Shown here piece after piece: positions 1 to 9,091 of a stretch of DNA of 64,000 nt (positions are counted from its first letter, which is position 1; every line of letters starts with the position of its first letter). The stretch comes from Rhizobium sp. WYJ-E13. Its GTDB lineage: Bacteria; Pseudomonadota; Alphaproteobacteria; Rhizobiales; Rhizobiaceae. Below the pieces are notes generated by a model. The model was not told the DNA's origin and did not search any database. It saw nothing but the letters and a program-made list of their open reading frames with translations. The translations under genes were made by a program, and so were the position numbers. The stretch is from NCBI RefSeq assembly GCF_018987265.1, contig NZ_CP076853.1:2170001-2234000 (forward strand), read 5' to 3'.

Positions 1-1
1 G

Positions 2-223
2 CAGCTCGGCGGCCGGATTGTGAAGATCGCTCCGCGTTCGATGCGCGTCATGGCACCGCTGGAGCAATGGACCGTCTGGACCGGCCTGCGCTTTCCCGTG
101 TCCGGCCCCTATCATGTAGAGGGCGGGCTGGCGCCGCTGATCGCCGATCGCGAAACCGACATCGGCCGTTACGAGGAGCCGAATGTCTGGATGCGGCATA
201 GGCTCGATGACACCGGCCGCTGA
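2..223 (+). CDS. C-terminal end of an unrecognised protein (cut by window edge)
   Basis: The reading frame is open from the left edge to a TGA at 221-223, so only the last 73 residues are visible. They are rich in Trp, Arg and Pro and end in RHRLDDTGR. I see no membrane segment and no motif I can assign to a family. A GTG lies at 20, but the frame continues upstream of it, so the true start is probably outside the window. The next gene starts about 145 bases downstream on the same strand. Confidence 0.5.
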   Translation, partial: QLGGRIVKIAPRSMRVMAPLEQWTVWTGLRFPVSGPYHVEGGLAPLIADRETDIGRYEEPNVWMRHRLDDTGR

Positions 224-368
224 CGGCTCGGGCGGATGCGAGTATGTCTCCGCCGTTGTCGATATCAGCGGATTGGCGCCTTTCGCATTATCTCTGGCGT
301 CGTCTGCAACTGAACTGGCAGGATGCGCAGGCTACCTTACGTTCCATGCAAGAACAAAAAGGTGCATC

Positions 369-1196
369 ATGAACAGCAAATCCCAACCTACGGCCCTGGT
401 CACGGGCGCGTCATCCGGCATGGGAAAAACCATCGCCGGGCGGCTGATCGCTGACGGCTACCTGGTCTATGTCGCAGCCCGCAGCGTCGAGAAGATGACA
501 GATCTGGCAGAGCTTGGCGCAATCCCGCTGCAGATGGATATTTCGAAGGACGAGGATATCGTTGCCGCGGTGCGTGCCATCACCGAAAGATCAGGTGGTG
601 TCGATGTGCTGGTCAACAATGCCGGCTTCGGTCTCTACGGCCCTGTCGAGGAGATCCCGCTCGATGAAGCGCGCTACCAGTTCGAGGTCAATGTCTTCGG
701 CCCCGCGCGCCTGACCCAGCTTCTGCTTCCGGCAATGCGGGCGCGCGGCGCAGGCACCATCGTCAACATCACCTCGATGGGCGGCAAGATCTATACGGTG
801 CTCGGCGCCTGGTATCACGCCACCAAGCATGCGCTGGAAGGCTGGTCCGACAGCCTACGGCTCGAGCTCGAACCCTTCGGCATCCGTGTCGTCGTGATCG
901 AGCCGGGGCTTATCGAGACGGGCTTTGGCGATGCTGCGTCCCGGGGCATCCTGGAACGGTCCGGCACCGGCCCTTACGGGAAGCTCGCGCAAAGCGTGGC
1001 CGCCTCCATCGACAGGAGCTATGGCCGGGGCCAGGGCACCGATCCCAAGGTCATCGCCGATGTCGTCGGCAATGCCCTCCTGTCGGCCCGGCCCAAAACC
1101 CGCTATGCAGCGGGCAAATACGCAAAGCTCATGATCTGGGTGCGCAAGTGGCTGGGCGACCGTGTCTTCGACCGGCTGATCAAGAGCCAGATGTGA
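369..1196 (+). CDS. SDR-family NAD(P)-dependent oxidoreductase
   Basis: Classical short-chain dehydrogenase of 275 residues, the usual family length. The cofactor motif TGASSGMG is at residues 12-19 and NNAG at 83-86. The catalytic triad is Ser136, Tyr149 and Lys153 (YHATK). The ATG at 369 is chosen because the glycine motif then falls at the normal distance from the N terminus; the frame is open further upstream to 183 but without SDR-like sequence. The substrate cannot be read from sequence. The AraC regulator begins 23 bases after the stop, so the two probably form an operon and the regulator may control this enzyme. Confidence 0.9.
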   Translation: MNSKSQPTALVTGASSGMGKTIAGRLIADGYLVYVAARSVEKMTDLAELGAIPLQMDISKDEDIVAAVRAITERSGGVDVLVNNAGFGLYGPVEEIPLDEARYQFEVNVFGPARLTQLLLPAMRARGAGTIVNITSMGGKIYTVLGAWYHATKHALEGWSDSLRLELEPFGIRVVVIEPGLIETGFGDAASRGILERSGTGPYGKLAQSVAASIDRSYGRGQGTDPKVIADVVGNALLSARPKTRYAAGKYAKLMIWVRKWLGDRVFDRLIKSQM

Positions 1197-1219
1197 AGGC
1201 AGCGGCGGAGGATGCAGCG

Positions 1220-2221
1220 ATGACCAGGGATACGGGCGACAGGTGCAGGCTGCCGCAGGCCTTCTGGCGGGCGGCGGAACGCATGGGCCTGCCCGCCCCG
1301 GCTCTGCTGCGTCAGGCAAGGCTGCCGGCGACACTGCATATCGCGCCGGAGACATGGCTGTCCACGGCACAGTATTTCGCGCTGTGGCGTGCGGTCGAAA
1401 CGCTGTCGCAAGACCCCGCCATCGGCCTGCGCATGACCGTCGAGACCGATACTTCGGTTCATCCGCCCGCCACGATGTCGGCCTTTTTCGCCCGCGATTA
1501 CCGCGACGGGCTGCATCGGCTGGCGCGGTTCAAACGGCTCTGCACCCCGGAGGAACTGACCGCAGCCGAAACCGGGAGCGAATGCCGGGTCGCGGTGCGA
1601 TGGCTTCATACCGATGAAGCCGAGCCGGATGCGGCCGCCGACGTCACCTTTGCGGCGATCCTCGAGCTCGGGCGGCGGGGAACGGGGCGGCATCTCAGGC
1701 CCATCCGGGTCGAGATGACCCGAACCGGGCCGGTATCCGAAGCGCATCGATCCTACTTCGATGCACCTGTTCGTACCGGCTGCGCGAAGAACGTGCTGGT
1801 GCTGGATCGTGCCGATCTGGATCTGCCGTTCGCCGGGCACAACCCCGAACTGCTTGCGATCCTCGATCCCTCTCTTGCCGCATCGCTTGACGAAATCGAA
1901 GCGCGATCCTCGGTCTCCGATCAGGTGAAGATCCTGATCAAGCGCCGCATCGCCAGCGGCAAGCCCGATATTGCCGATGTAGCCCGCGAAATGGGCATGA
2001 GCGAGCGGACCCTGCAACGACGCATCACCGAACAGGGCACGAGCTATCGCAGCCTGCTGGACGAGGCGCGCCGGGAGCTCGGCCGCCATTTGCTGTCCGA
2101 CGAGCAGAACGGCGTCGACGAGATCGCATTTCTGCTGGGCTTTCAGGATACCAGTTCGTTCTATCGGGCCTTTCGCACGTGGGAGGGCCTTACCCCCGCA
2201 GAGTGGAGAAACCTTCACTGA
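1220..2221 (+). CDS. AraC-family transcriptional regulator
   Basis: Protein of 333 residues. The N-terminal two thirds resemble the ligand-sensing domain of OruR/ArgR-type AraC regulators. The C-terminal ~95 residues contain the double helix-turn-helix: DIADVAREMGMSERTLQRRI for the first helix pair and EIAFLLGFQDTSSFYRAF, the typical second signature. The ATG at 1220 has GGAGG about eight bases upstream. Upstream in-frame codons overlap the SDR gene and are not needed. Its place directly behind the SDR gene suggests local control of that enzyme, which is an inference. Confidence 0.9.
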   Translation: MTRDTGDRCRLPQAFWRAAERMGLPAPALLRQARLPATLHIAPETWLSTAQYFALWRAVETLSQDPAIGLRMTVETDTSVHPPATMSAFFARDYRDGLHRLARFKRLCTPEELTAAETGSECRVAVRWLHTDEAEPDAAADVTFAAILELGRRGTGRHLRPIRVEMTRTGPVSEAHRSYFDAPVRTGCAKNVLVLDRADLDLPFAGHNPELLAILDPSLAASLDEIEARSSVSDQVKILIKRRIASGKPDIADVAREMGMSERTLQRRITEQGTSYRSLLDEARRELGRHLLSDEQNGVDEIAFLLGFQDTSSFYRAFRTWEGLTPAEWRNLH

Positions 2222-2417
2222 ACTGTTTATCTGGCGCCAGCGAAACCCGGTACTCGTCTGCCGAATACCGATAGCAGCCGTCTGCGATTCCTTGTCCGCG
2301 CCGCACTGCGCCCGAAGCACAGATTTTACCCCGTAGTTACCGTTACGTACTTTCGTGCCGCGCACAAAAAGCCTAGAATTAAGCGGACACTAAAATGCCG
2401 TCCGGGGGAGCTTTGGC

Positions 2418-3104
2418 ATGGGCGATGGAAGGAAGACGAGAAGGCAGCAGAACCGCCACTGGAGCGCCATCGGCGCAACGCTCGCAACGGTCTCCCTGGC
2501 CGCTCAAACGGCAGCGGCAGCAGATGAGGCAGCGACGCAACCCTATCACGCCGCCCTCACCGATCATGTGCCCGTCTTCATCACCGCGCCTGGACAAACC
2601 GACTATCTCTTCGTCGTCGTCATCGTGATGATGCTGTTGATCATCCTCGCGATCGGCAATTTTTATTTCCAGCTCCATGCCGTTCCCGAGCGCATCGCGC
2701 ACCGGGCCAACAAGGTGCAGCTGGAGATCGTCGCCGTACTGGCACTGATCTCCCTCTTCACCCACAATCATATCTACTGGATTATCGGCCTGCTGCTGGC
2801 AATGGTCCGTATTCCCGACTTTTCGACGCCGCTCTATTCCATCGCCCGGTCCATTGCGAGGCTCGCGAGCCGCAGTCCCGAGGCCGGCATCGCTCAGAGC
2901 GCCCCCGTCCCCCCGGCTGAAGCGCATCCGGTTGAAGCGCCCTCGGCTGCAGCAGCGCAGCATCATCAGGCCAATCATGGGTCAAGCGGCGCTCCCGTCT
3001 CCGGCGCTCCGATCGCCCCTGCCCCGTCGCCTCATCCGCAGCTCATCCAGCCGGTCGTTACAGCCAGCGCCCAGAAAGCCGGCGCCCAGGAAAAAGGTAT
3101 CTGA
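2418..3104 (+). CDS. Small membrane protein upstream of an HlyD-type protein
   Basis: A 228-residue protein. The N-terminal region (about residues 15-36) looks like a signal or membrane segment. A strong hydrophobic helix lies at about 63-84 and further hydrophobic stretches at about 103-131. The last ~80 residues are low-complexity, rich in Ala, Pro and His. The stop is two bases before the start of the HlyD-family gene, so the two are co-transcribed and probably act together at the inner membrane. The pair recalls E. coli yiaW/yiaV in layout, but I do not see a convincing DUF3302 match. Specific function unknown. Confidence 0.75.
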   Translation: MGDGRKTRRQQNRHWSAIGATLATVSLAAQTAAAADEAATQPYHAALTDHVPVFITAPGQTDYLFVVVIVMMLLIILAIGNFYFQLHAVPERIAHRANKVQLEIVAVLALISLFTHNHIYWIIGLLLAMVRIPDFSTPLYSIARSIARLASRSPEAGIAQSAPVPPAEAHPVEAPSAAAAQHHQANHGSSGAPVSGAPIAPAPSPHPQLIQPVVTASAQKAGAQEKGI

Positions 3105-3106
3105 CC

Positions 3107-4333
3107 ATGCTGGAATTGCTCCTCTGCTCGATGCTGACCATTTTTCCCGATTATCTCTTCCGCCGTTATGGGCAGGGAAAGCGCATCGGCTATGAGATCA
3201 CGCTCTACAGCATGTGGTACGAGTTGCGCTGGGGTATAACCGCCTGCCTGCTGCTCACCATCTCGCTGATCACCATGATCTTCTATTTCCACCCCGCGAC
3301 GAATAGCGTCACCGCGGTCTTCCGCACCGTCACCATATTGCCGGAAGCGATGGGCCGGGTGGATGAGGTCTTCGTCGGCGTCAACCAGAAGGTCGCGGCG
3401 GGCGCGCCGCTCTTCCGCCTTGACGATTCCGCCCAGAAGGCCGCGCTCGACGTGGCGCGCAAGCAGATCGCCGAAGTCGAGGCCCAGACAAAGGTGGCCG
3501 AAAGCGAGCTTGCGAGCGCCGACGGTGTGATACGTCAGGCCGAAGGCGCCTTGCAGGTTTCGATCGACGAACTGCAGATGAAGACCCAGCTCCTGAAGAA
3601 CGACGCCGTTGCCCGCCGCGAGGTGGACCGGCTCACCAATACGGTCGAAAGCCAGCGCGGCATGGTCAGCGCCGCCTATGCCAACAAGGAGACGCTGCAG
3701 ACCAAGCTCAATGTGCTCTTGCCGGCGCAGAAGGCGAGCGCCGAGGCGGCTTTGGCGCAGGCCCAGGTCGAACTCGACAAGACGGTCGTCAAGGCCGGCA
3801 TCAGCGGCACTGTTCAACAGTTTACGTTGCGGCGCGGCGATGTGCTCAACACCATGCTGCGCCCAGCCGGCATCCTGGTGCCCGAAGAGGCCGGTCGCGG
3901 CACGCTGATTGCCGGTTTCGGCCAGATCGAGGCGCAGGTGATGAAACCCGGCATGGTGGCCGAAGCCACCTGCGTCGGCAAACCCTTCGCCATTATCCCG
4001 CTCGTCGTCACGGAGGTGCAGGATGTGATCGCCGCCGGCCAGTTGCGCCCGACCGACCAGCTCGTCGATGTCGCCCAACTGGCAAAACCGGGGACGCTGA
4101 CCGTCTTCCTGCAACCCCTCTTCCCCGGCGGCCTGGACGACGTGCCCCCGGGCGGCAGCTGCATCGCGAACGCCTATACCAGCAATCACGATGCGCTCGC
4201 CGACCCCAGTATCGGCACCTTCAAAGCGATCGGCCTGCATGTCATCGACACGGTCGGTCTCGTCCACGCGATGATCCTGCGCATGCAGGCACTGTTCCTG
4301 CCGGTGCAAACACTGGTGCTGAGGGAACATTGA
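3107..4333 (+). CDS. HlyD/EmrA-family membrane fusion protein
   Basis: Periplasmic adaptor of 408 residues anchored by one N-terminal transmembrane helix (about 43-61). The lipoyl-like half motif GRVDEVFVGVNQKVAAG follows. A long Ala/Glu/Lys-rich coiled-coil hairpin spans about 115-230, and the second lipoyl half carries KAGISGTVQQF. Such proteins link an inner-membrane transporter to the outer membrane. No transporter subunit or outer-membrane factor is adjacent, so the partner is unknown. The conserved C terminus (LHVIDTVGLVHAMILRMQ) recurs as a relic at 9092-9229. Confidence 0.85.
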   Translation: MLELLLCSMLTIFPDYLFRRYGQGKRIGYEITLYSMWYELRWGITACLLLTISLITMIFYFHPATNSVTAVFRTVTILPEAMGRVDEVFVGVNQKVAAGAPLFRLDDSAQKAALDVARKQIAEVEAQTKVAESELASADGVIRQAEGALQVSIDELQMKTQLLKNDAVARREVDRLTNTVESQRGMVSAAYANKETLQTKLNVLLPAQKASAEAALAQAQVELDKTVVKAGISGTVQQFTLRRGDVLNTMLRPAGILVPEEAGRGTLIAGFGQIEAQVMKPGMVAEATCVGKPFAIIPLVVTEVQDVIAAGQLRPTDQLVDVAQLAKPGTLTVFLQPLFPGGLDDVPPGGSCIANAYTSNHDALADPSIGTFKAIGLHVIDTVGLVHAMILRMQALFLPVQTLVLREH

Positions 4334-4365
4334 GGCCGGCGACGGGCCGGCGCACGGTCCGCCTG

Positions 4366-4857
4366 CTATTGAAGTGGCACGAACAGGCCGAGCTTGACGT
4401 CGCGCAGCACGACATTCGTGTGCATGCGGCGGATCTGCGGGTTTTCCGCCATGATCAGGGCCGCGATGTCGTCATAATGCTCGACGTCGCGGGCGGTGAC
4501 GATTGCGATCAGATCGACCGCACCCGTGACGTAATAGACCTGCTGTATATGATCCTGTTTCTCCGCCCATAGGCGGAACTTCGCCAGCGCGTCGTAATTG
4601 TCCCGCTCGATCTCCATCCCGACGATGAACACCATCGATGTCCCCGTCGCCTTGCGGTCGAGGACGGCCACCTCCGCCTTGATGATCCCTTCCTCGCGCA
4701 GCCGCTTCAACCGCCTCTGCACGGCCGAGACCGATAACCCGACCCGTTCGGCGACCGTTTCGGCCTTCAGCTGGCAGTCGCGCTGAACGATATCGAGAAT
4801 CTCACGGTCAAAACGATCCAGTTGTTCCATTGTCCAGTCCGATTTCTGTCGCGGCAC
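4366..4857 (-). CDS. Lrp/AsnC-family transcriptional regulator
   Basis: Protein of 154-163 residues. The N-terminal winged helix (FDREILDIVQRD, then VGLSVSAVQRRLKRLREEG) is followed by a RAM/AsnC ligand-binding domain containing the typical YYVTGAVDLIAIV strand. The longest start is a GTG at 4857. The ATG at 4830 (MEQLDRFDREILD) fits the family better; neither has a clear Shine-Dalgarno sequence. The gene is divergent from the ABC transporter operon, whose first gene starts about 160 bases away. It is the likely regulator of that operon, probably responding to the transported amino acid. Confidence 0.9.
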   Translation of the reverse strand: MPRQKSDWTMEQLDRFDREILDIVQRDCQLKAETVAERVGLSVSAVQRRLKRLREEGIIKAEVAVLDRKATGTSMVFIVGMEIERDNYDALAKFRLWAEKQDHIQQVYYVTGAVDLIAIVTARDVEHYDDIAALIMAENPQIRRMHTNVVLRDVKLGLFVPLQ

Positions 4858-4992
4858 TTCGCGTATTCTGCCGCATTTGCCGCATGAAGAAGATTATTTT
4901 GCGCAAAATATGCAGAATGAATGAAAATTGCGCGAAAAAACCGCGTTAATTTATCATTATCCTTCGCGAATTCACTTCCGCCGGAACCATGC
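4858..4992. promoter_or_regulatory. Divergent promoter region between lrp-like gene and ABC operon
   Basis: About 135 bases separate the Lrp-like regulator from the transporter ATPase gene. The stretch is clearly more AT-rich than its surroundings, notably around 4890-4970 with runs such as ATTTATCATTAT. This fits overlapping divergent promoters and Lrp-type binding. No exact -10/-35 pair is assigned. Confidence 0.45.
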
Positions 4993-5772
4993 ATGCCCGA
5001 TCAGTCCTCTCCTGCTCTTCGTGTCGAAGATCTCCATAAAAGCTTCGGCTCGCAACAGGTTCTCAAAGGCATTTCGACCGAGGCCCGCAAGTCCGATGTG
5101 ATTTCGATCATCGGTTCGTCGGGTTCCGGCAAGAGCACCTTCCTCAGATGCATCAATTTCCTGGAAACGCCGGATCGTGGCCGCATTGCGATCAACGGCG
5201 AGGAGATCTTGCTGAAGATGGGTCGGGGCGGGCGGCTGCAGCCGCGCAACTGGCGGCAGATCGAACGGCTGCGCACCGGGCTCGGTATGGTCTTCCAGAG
5301 CTTCAATCTCTGGGCGCATCGGACAGTGCTGGAGAATGTCATCGAGGCGCCGGTGCATGTCATGGGCATTTCGCGGCGCGAGGCCATCGAAAAGGCCGAG
5401 GCGCTGCTCCACAAGGTCGGGCTCTTCGATAAACGTGACGCCTATCCCGCTTTCTTGTCCGGTGGCCAACAGCAGCGCGCGGCCATTGCCAGGGCGCTCT
5501 GCATCGATCCCGCTGTCATGCTGTTTGACGAGCCGACATCGGCGCTCGATCCGGAACTGGTCGGCGAGGTGCTCAAAGTGATCCGTGACCTTGCAGAAGA
5601 AGGCCGGACGATGCTGATCGTCACGCATGAAATGCGCTTCGCACGGGATGTCTCGAGCCGCGTTCTGTTCCTGCATCAGGGACGGATCGAGGAGGAAGGC
5701 CCGCCGGAGCAGATATTCGGGGCGCCGGTGAGCGCCCGCTGCCGGGAATTTACCGGTCTCAACGCCCACTGA
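4993..5772 (+). CDS. Polar amino-acid ABC transporter, ATP-binding protein (HisP/GlnQ type)
   Basis: ATPase of 259 residues. Walker A is GSSGSGKST, the Q-loop lies in [14 protein letters not shown], the signature is LSGGQQQR, Walker B is [14 protein letters not shown] and the H-loop is in IVTHEM. The ATG at 4993 ([19 protein letters not shown]) places the first strand where the family has it; the frame is open upstream to 4921 through the AT-rich promoter region. It energises uptake together with the next three genes and sits cytoplasmically on the two permeases. First gene of a probable five-gene operon that ends with a homocysteine methyltransferase. Confidence 0.95.
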   Translation: MPDQSSPALRVEDLHKSFGSQQVLKGISTEARKSDVISIIGSSGSGKSTFLRCINFLETPDRGRIAINGEEILLKMGRGGRLQPRNWRQIERLRTGLGMVFQSFNLWAHRTVLENVIEAPVHVMGISRREAIEKAEALLHKVGLFDKRDAYPAFLSGGQQQRAAIARALCIDPAVMLFDEPTSALDPELVGEVLKVIRDLAEEGRTMLIVTHEMRFARDVSSRVLFLHQGRIEEEGPPEQIFGAPVSARCREFTGLNAH

Positions 5773-5814
5773 CGCGAACTCTCATCGACAACACAAACCA
5801 GGAGAATCCTGCGA

Positions 5815-6588
5815 ATGAAGCTGATCCCCACCCTTTTCGCCGGCGTTGCCCTTGCGCTTTCCGCTGTCGCCGCGCAGGCCGAAGTCCGCTTTGGCGTCAT
5901 GAACGAATCCTATCCGCCTTTCTTCGCCAAGGATGCCTCCGGCCAATGGCAGGGATGGGAAATCGACCTCATGAACGCCGTCTGCGAGGAGATGAAGGAG
6001 AAATGCTCGATCGTCGACATTTCCTGGGATGGTCTCATCCCGGCTCTGCAAAGCAAGAAGTTCGACGTGATCTGGTCGTCGATGTCGAACACCGCGGAAC
6101 GCTCGAAGGTGATCGACTTCACCGACAAATATTACAACACGCCGAGCACCCTGATCGGTCCCAAGGACCAGAAGCCAGGTTCGACGGCCGAGGACGTGAA
6201 GGGCAAGACCATCGGCATCCAGGTGTCGACGATCCAGTCGGAATATTACAAGAAGTATTTTGCCGGCGTCGCCGAGGAAAAGACCTACCAGACGCTCGAC
6301 GAGGCTTTTCAGGATCTCGCCTCTGGCCGTATCGACTATGTTTTCGGCGATTCGCTGGCGCTTGATGCTTTCCTGAAAAGCGATGGGGGTAAGGATTGCT
6401 GCGCCAAGATGGGCGACGTCGCCGACGATAAGGAAATTCTCGGAGCCGGCGTTTCGGGCGGCCTGCGCAAGGAAGATACCGAACTGAAAGCCAAGCTGAA
6501 CAAGGCGATCGCTGCGGTTCGCGCCAATGGCCAGTACGACGCGATCACCAGGAAATACTTCGACTTCGACATCTACGGCGCAAAGTAA
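5815..6588 (+). CDS. Periplasmic amino-acid-binding protein of ABC transporter
   Basis: Solute-binding protein family 3, 257 residues. A cleavable signal peptide (about residues 1-22, ending SAVAAQA) precedes the mature start EVRFGVMNESYPPF. The family signature is seen in GWEIDLMNAVCEEM and the hinge region in FDVIWSSMSNTAERSKVIDF. An AGGAG sequence precedes the ATG at good spacing. It captures the ligand in the periplasm and delivers it to the two permeases downstream. The ligand cannot be read directly; the neighbouring homocysteine S-methyltransferase makes a methionine-related compound plausible. Confidence 0.93.
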   Translation: MKLIPTLFAGVALALSAVAAQAEVRFGVMNESYPPFFAKDASGQWQGWEIDLMNAVCEEMKEKCSIVDISWDGLIPALQSKKFDVIWSSMSNTAERSKVIDFTDKYYNTPSTLIGPKDQKPGSTAEDVKGKTIGIQVSTIQSEYYKKYFAGVAEEKTYQTLDEAFQDLASGRIDYVFGDSLALDAFLKSDGGKDCCAKMGDVADDKEILGAGVSGGLRKEDTELKAKLNKAIAAVRANGQYDAITRKYFDFDIYGAK

Positions 6589-6597
6589 GCAGTCCTG

Positions 6598-7323
6598 ATG
6601 GCGACCGCACAACAAGGCATTCTGGACCTGCTGTCTCCCTATCCTCCGGGATGGGGCGGCGTTCTCCTGGCAGGTGCGGTCTCCACGGTCGCCATCTCGG
6701 CTTGCGCCTTCGCGATCGGCCTGCTGCTCGGTACGGCCGGCGCGCTTGGAAAGCTTTCGGGCAACCGCGTTCTCCGCCTGCTGCTCGATGTCTACACCAC
6801 CGTTATCCGCGCCGTTCCCGAGTTGATCCTGATCGTCGGGCTCTATTACGCCGGCACCGACGGTCTCAACCGGCTTTTGGCCGCGCTCGACCTGCCGCCG
6901 GTCAATGTGAACGGCTTTGTCGCGGCCGTCGCGGTGCTGGGCTTCGTGCAGGGCGCCTATATGACGGAGGTGCTGCGCGGCGCGATCCTCGCCATTCCCC
7001 TTGGCCAGATCGAGGCCGCCAAGGCCTTCGGCATGGGGCCGGCGCTGAGATTTCGCCGCGTGATGTTGCCGGCACTCTTGCCGAACGCCCTGCCGGGCCT
7101 TGCCAATCTGTGGATGTCGGTCACCAAGGACAGCGCACTGGTTGCGGTCGTCGGCTATCAGGAACTGGCGCTCGCCACCCGCCTTGCCGGGGCAAGCACC
7201 AAACACTACTTCGTCTTTTTCCTCGCCTCGGCTCTTCTCTACCTCGCCATCACGCTCGTTTCCAACGTCCTCTTCAAACTGATCGAGGGGCGGATGCGAC
7301 GGGGACAGCTGCGCCTTGCCTGA
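6598..7323 (+). CDS. Polar amino-acid ABC transporter permease (HisQ-like)
   Basis: Inner-membrane permease of 241 residues with about five hydrophobic helices. The EAA loop that contacts the ATPase reads EAAKAFGMGPALRFRRVMLP. It starts nine bases after the binding-protein gene and is followed 12 bases later by the second permease gene, as in his/octopine-type transporters. Confidence 0.93.
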   Translation: MATAQQGILDLLSPYPPGWGGVLLAGAVSTVAISACAFAIGLLLGTAGALGKLSGNRVLRLLLDVYTTVIRAVPELILIVGLYYAGTDGLNRLLAALDLPPVNVNGFVAAVAVLGFVQGAYMTEVLRGAILAIPLGQIEAAKAFGMGPALRFRRVMLPALLPNALPGLANLWMSVTKDSALVAVVGYQELALATRLAGASTKHYFVFFLASALLYLAITLVSNVLFKLIEGRMRRGQLRLA

Positions 7324-7335
7324 AGCGAACGCCCC

Positions 7336-8025
7336 ATGAATTTCACCTGGATCTCTTCCTATTGGCCGCTGCTTTTGACGGGCGCCTGGCAGACTGTCTG
7401 CCTGCTGGTGATATCGGTGGTGTTCGGCTTCGTCATCGCGATTGGCCTCGCCTTCGCGCAGGTCAGAGGCTGCGGACTGACACGGCTGCTGGCGCGGGGC
7501 TACTGCACCTTCTTCCGCGGCACCCCTCTGCTGATCCAGCTGTGGCTTCTCTACTACGGCGTGGGTTCGCTGCTGCCGATGATCCCCGGCATCCGGCAGA
7601 GCCTGTTCTGGCCGATCCTTCGCGAAGGCTTCTTCTTCGCTGCGGTCAGTTTCACGCTGAACTACGCCGCCTATGAGGCAGAGGTATTGCGCGGCGCGCT
7701 GCTTGCCGTTCCCAAGGGGGAACTCGAAGCCGGCCGAGCCTTCGGCCTATCGCCTTGGAAGCTGACCCGCCGCATCTGGTTGCCGCGCGCCATTCGCATC
7801 GCCTTGCCGACCATTGCGGGCGAGATCGTCATGCAGCTCAAGGCGACGCCGCTCGCCTTTACGGTGACGGTGATGGATCTCTACGCCGTCGCAAACAAGG
7901 TCCGGCAGGACACGCTGCTCGTCTACGAACCGCTATTGGTCGTCACCCTCTTCTATCTCGCCTTGACCGCAGTGATCGCCCGCGTCTTTCGAGGTCTCGA
8001 AGCGCAGGTGCCGGTCCGTCGCTAG
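7336..8025 (+). CDS. Polar amino-acid ABC transporter permease (HisM-like)
   Basis: Second permease, 229 residues and about five helices. The N-terminal motif TFFRGTPLLIQLWLLYYG is diagnostic of the HisM/GlnP type, and the EAA loop reads EAGRAFGLSPWKLTRRIWLP. It should form the heterodimeric channel with the previous gene product. Confidence 0.93.
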   Translation: MNFTWISSYWPLLLTGAWQTVCLLVISVVFGFVIAIGLAFAQVRGCGLTRLLARGYCTFFRGTPLLIQLWLLYYGVGSLLPMIPGIRQSLFWPILREGFFFAAVSFTLNYAAYEAEVLRGALLAVPKGELEAGRAFGLSPWKLTRRIWLPRAIRIALPTIAGEIVMQLKATPLAFTVTVMDLYAVANKVRQDTLLVYEPLLVVTLFYLALTAVIARVFRGLEAQVPVRR

Positions 8026-8139
8026 GCCCAAAGAACCGGCCATGAACTCGCTTACCCACGAACCATCTGCACCCCACCCACTTTCCTATGAAAAACCCGC
8101 TGCCGGTCACGGCGCAACAGACCGAATGGAGACCTCTTC

Positions 8140-9048
8140 GTGAGCACGACCCGAATTCTCGACGGCGGCATGAGCCGCGAGTTGCTGCGGCTGGGCGCCG
8201 AACTGAAACAACCGGAATGGTCGGCGTTGGCGCTGATCAACTCGCCTGACATCGTGCGCCAGGTACACCAGGAATTCATCGCCGCCGGCTCGCAAATCGT
8301 TACGACAAACAGCTATGCGCTCGTGCCCTTTCACATTGGCGAAGACCGGTTTCGGAAGGAAGGGCCGGCGCTGATCCGTCTTGCCGGCCGCCTGGCACGT
8401 GAGGCGGCCGATGCGGTTACGGATCGGAAGATACTGGTCGCCGGTTCGCTGCCGCCGATCTTCGGCTCATACGAGCCGCAGAACTTTCAGCCTTCTCGGG
8501 TGCAGGATTATCTCAAGGTGTTGGTCGAAAACCTCGGCCCCTTTGTCGATATATGGCTCGGCGAGACGCTGAGCCTGATTGCCGAGGCAGAAGCCGTCCG
8601 CCAGGCGGTGGCGACATCAGCCAAGCCGTTCTGGATTTCCTTCACGGTGGCGGATGACGAGGCAGCCATGAAGGGCGCAGAACCGAGGCTCCGCTCCAAC
8701 GAAAGCGTCGAGGACGCGGCATCCTGGGCGGCATCCTCGGGCGCTGAAGCCCTCCTGTTCAATTGCAGCAAGCCAGAGGTCATGCAGGCGGCCGTGGAGA
8801 CGGCAGCGCGCGTGCTCCGGAAGATGGGCGCTCCCCTCGAAATCGGCGTCTATGCCAATGCCTTCGAAGGGGAACAGGGCGAGGCAGCCGCCAATGAAGG
8901 CCTGCACGACACCCGCAGCGATCTGAATGACGATGCCTATTCGCACTATGCCTGCTCCTGGGCCGAAGCGGGCGCGACCATCATCGGCGGCTGCTGCGGC
9001 ATCGGTGCAGCCCATATTCATCGCTTGAGGACAACGTTTTCGGATTGA
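8140..9048 (+). CDS. Homocysteine S-methyltransferase family protein
   Basis: Protein of 302 residues starting at a GTG. The N terminus LDGGMSRELLRLG is the usual opening of the family. The zinc ligands are the Cys in LLFNCSKPEV and the Cys pair in GGCCGIGAAHI. Known members transfer a methyl group from S-methylmethionine or a betaine donor to homocysteine to give methionine. The gene follows the transporter genes on the same strand after about 114 bases. I infer import and use of a methyl donor such as S-methylmethionine; the transporter type (ABC rather than MmuP-like permease) makes this a hypothesis. Confidence 0.9.
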   Translation: MSTTRILDGGMSRELLRLGAELKQPEWSALALINSPDIVRQVHQEFIAAGSQIVTTNSYALVPFHIGEDRFRKEGPALIRLAGRLAREAADAVTDRKILVAGSLPPIFGSYEPQNFQPSRVQDYLKVLVENLGPFVDIWLGETLSLIAEAEAVRQAVATSAKPFWISFTVADDEAAMKGAEPRLRSNESVEDAASWAASSGAEALLFNCSKPEVMQAAVETAARVLRKMGAPLEIGVYANAFEGEQGEAAANEGLHDTRSDLNDDAYSHYACSWAEAGATIIGGCCGIGAAHIHRLRTTFSD

Positions 9049-9091
9049 AGCACCCGCTGGTCGCGATACTCCTGTTCTCCTGGGCAAAGAG

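Noticed and set aside
1103..2365. Long minus-strand open frame opposite the AraC gene
   Set aside because: It is the GC-rich shadow of the AraC gene: no ribosome binding site and no domain, whereas the plus strand has clear family motifs.
3032..4330. Long minus-strand frame opposite the HlyD-type gene
   Set aside because: Shadow of the membrane fusion protein gene; His/Gln/Arg-rich sequence without any domain.
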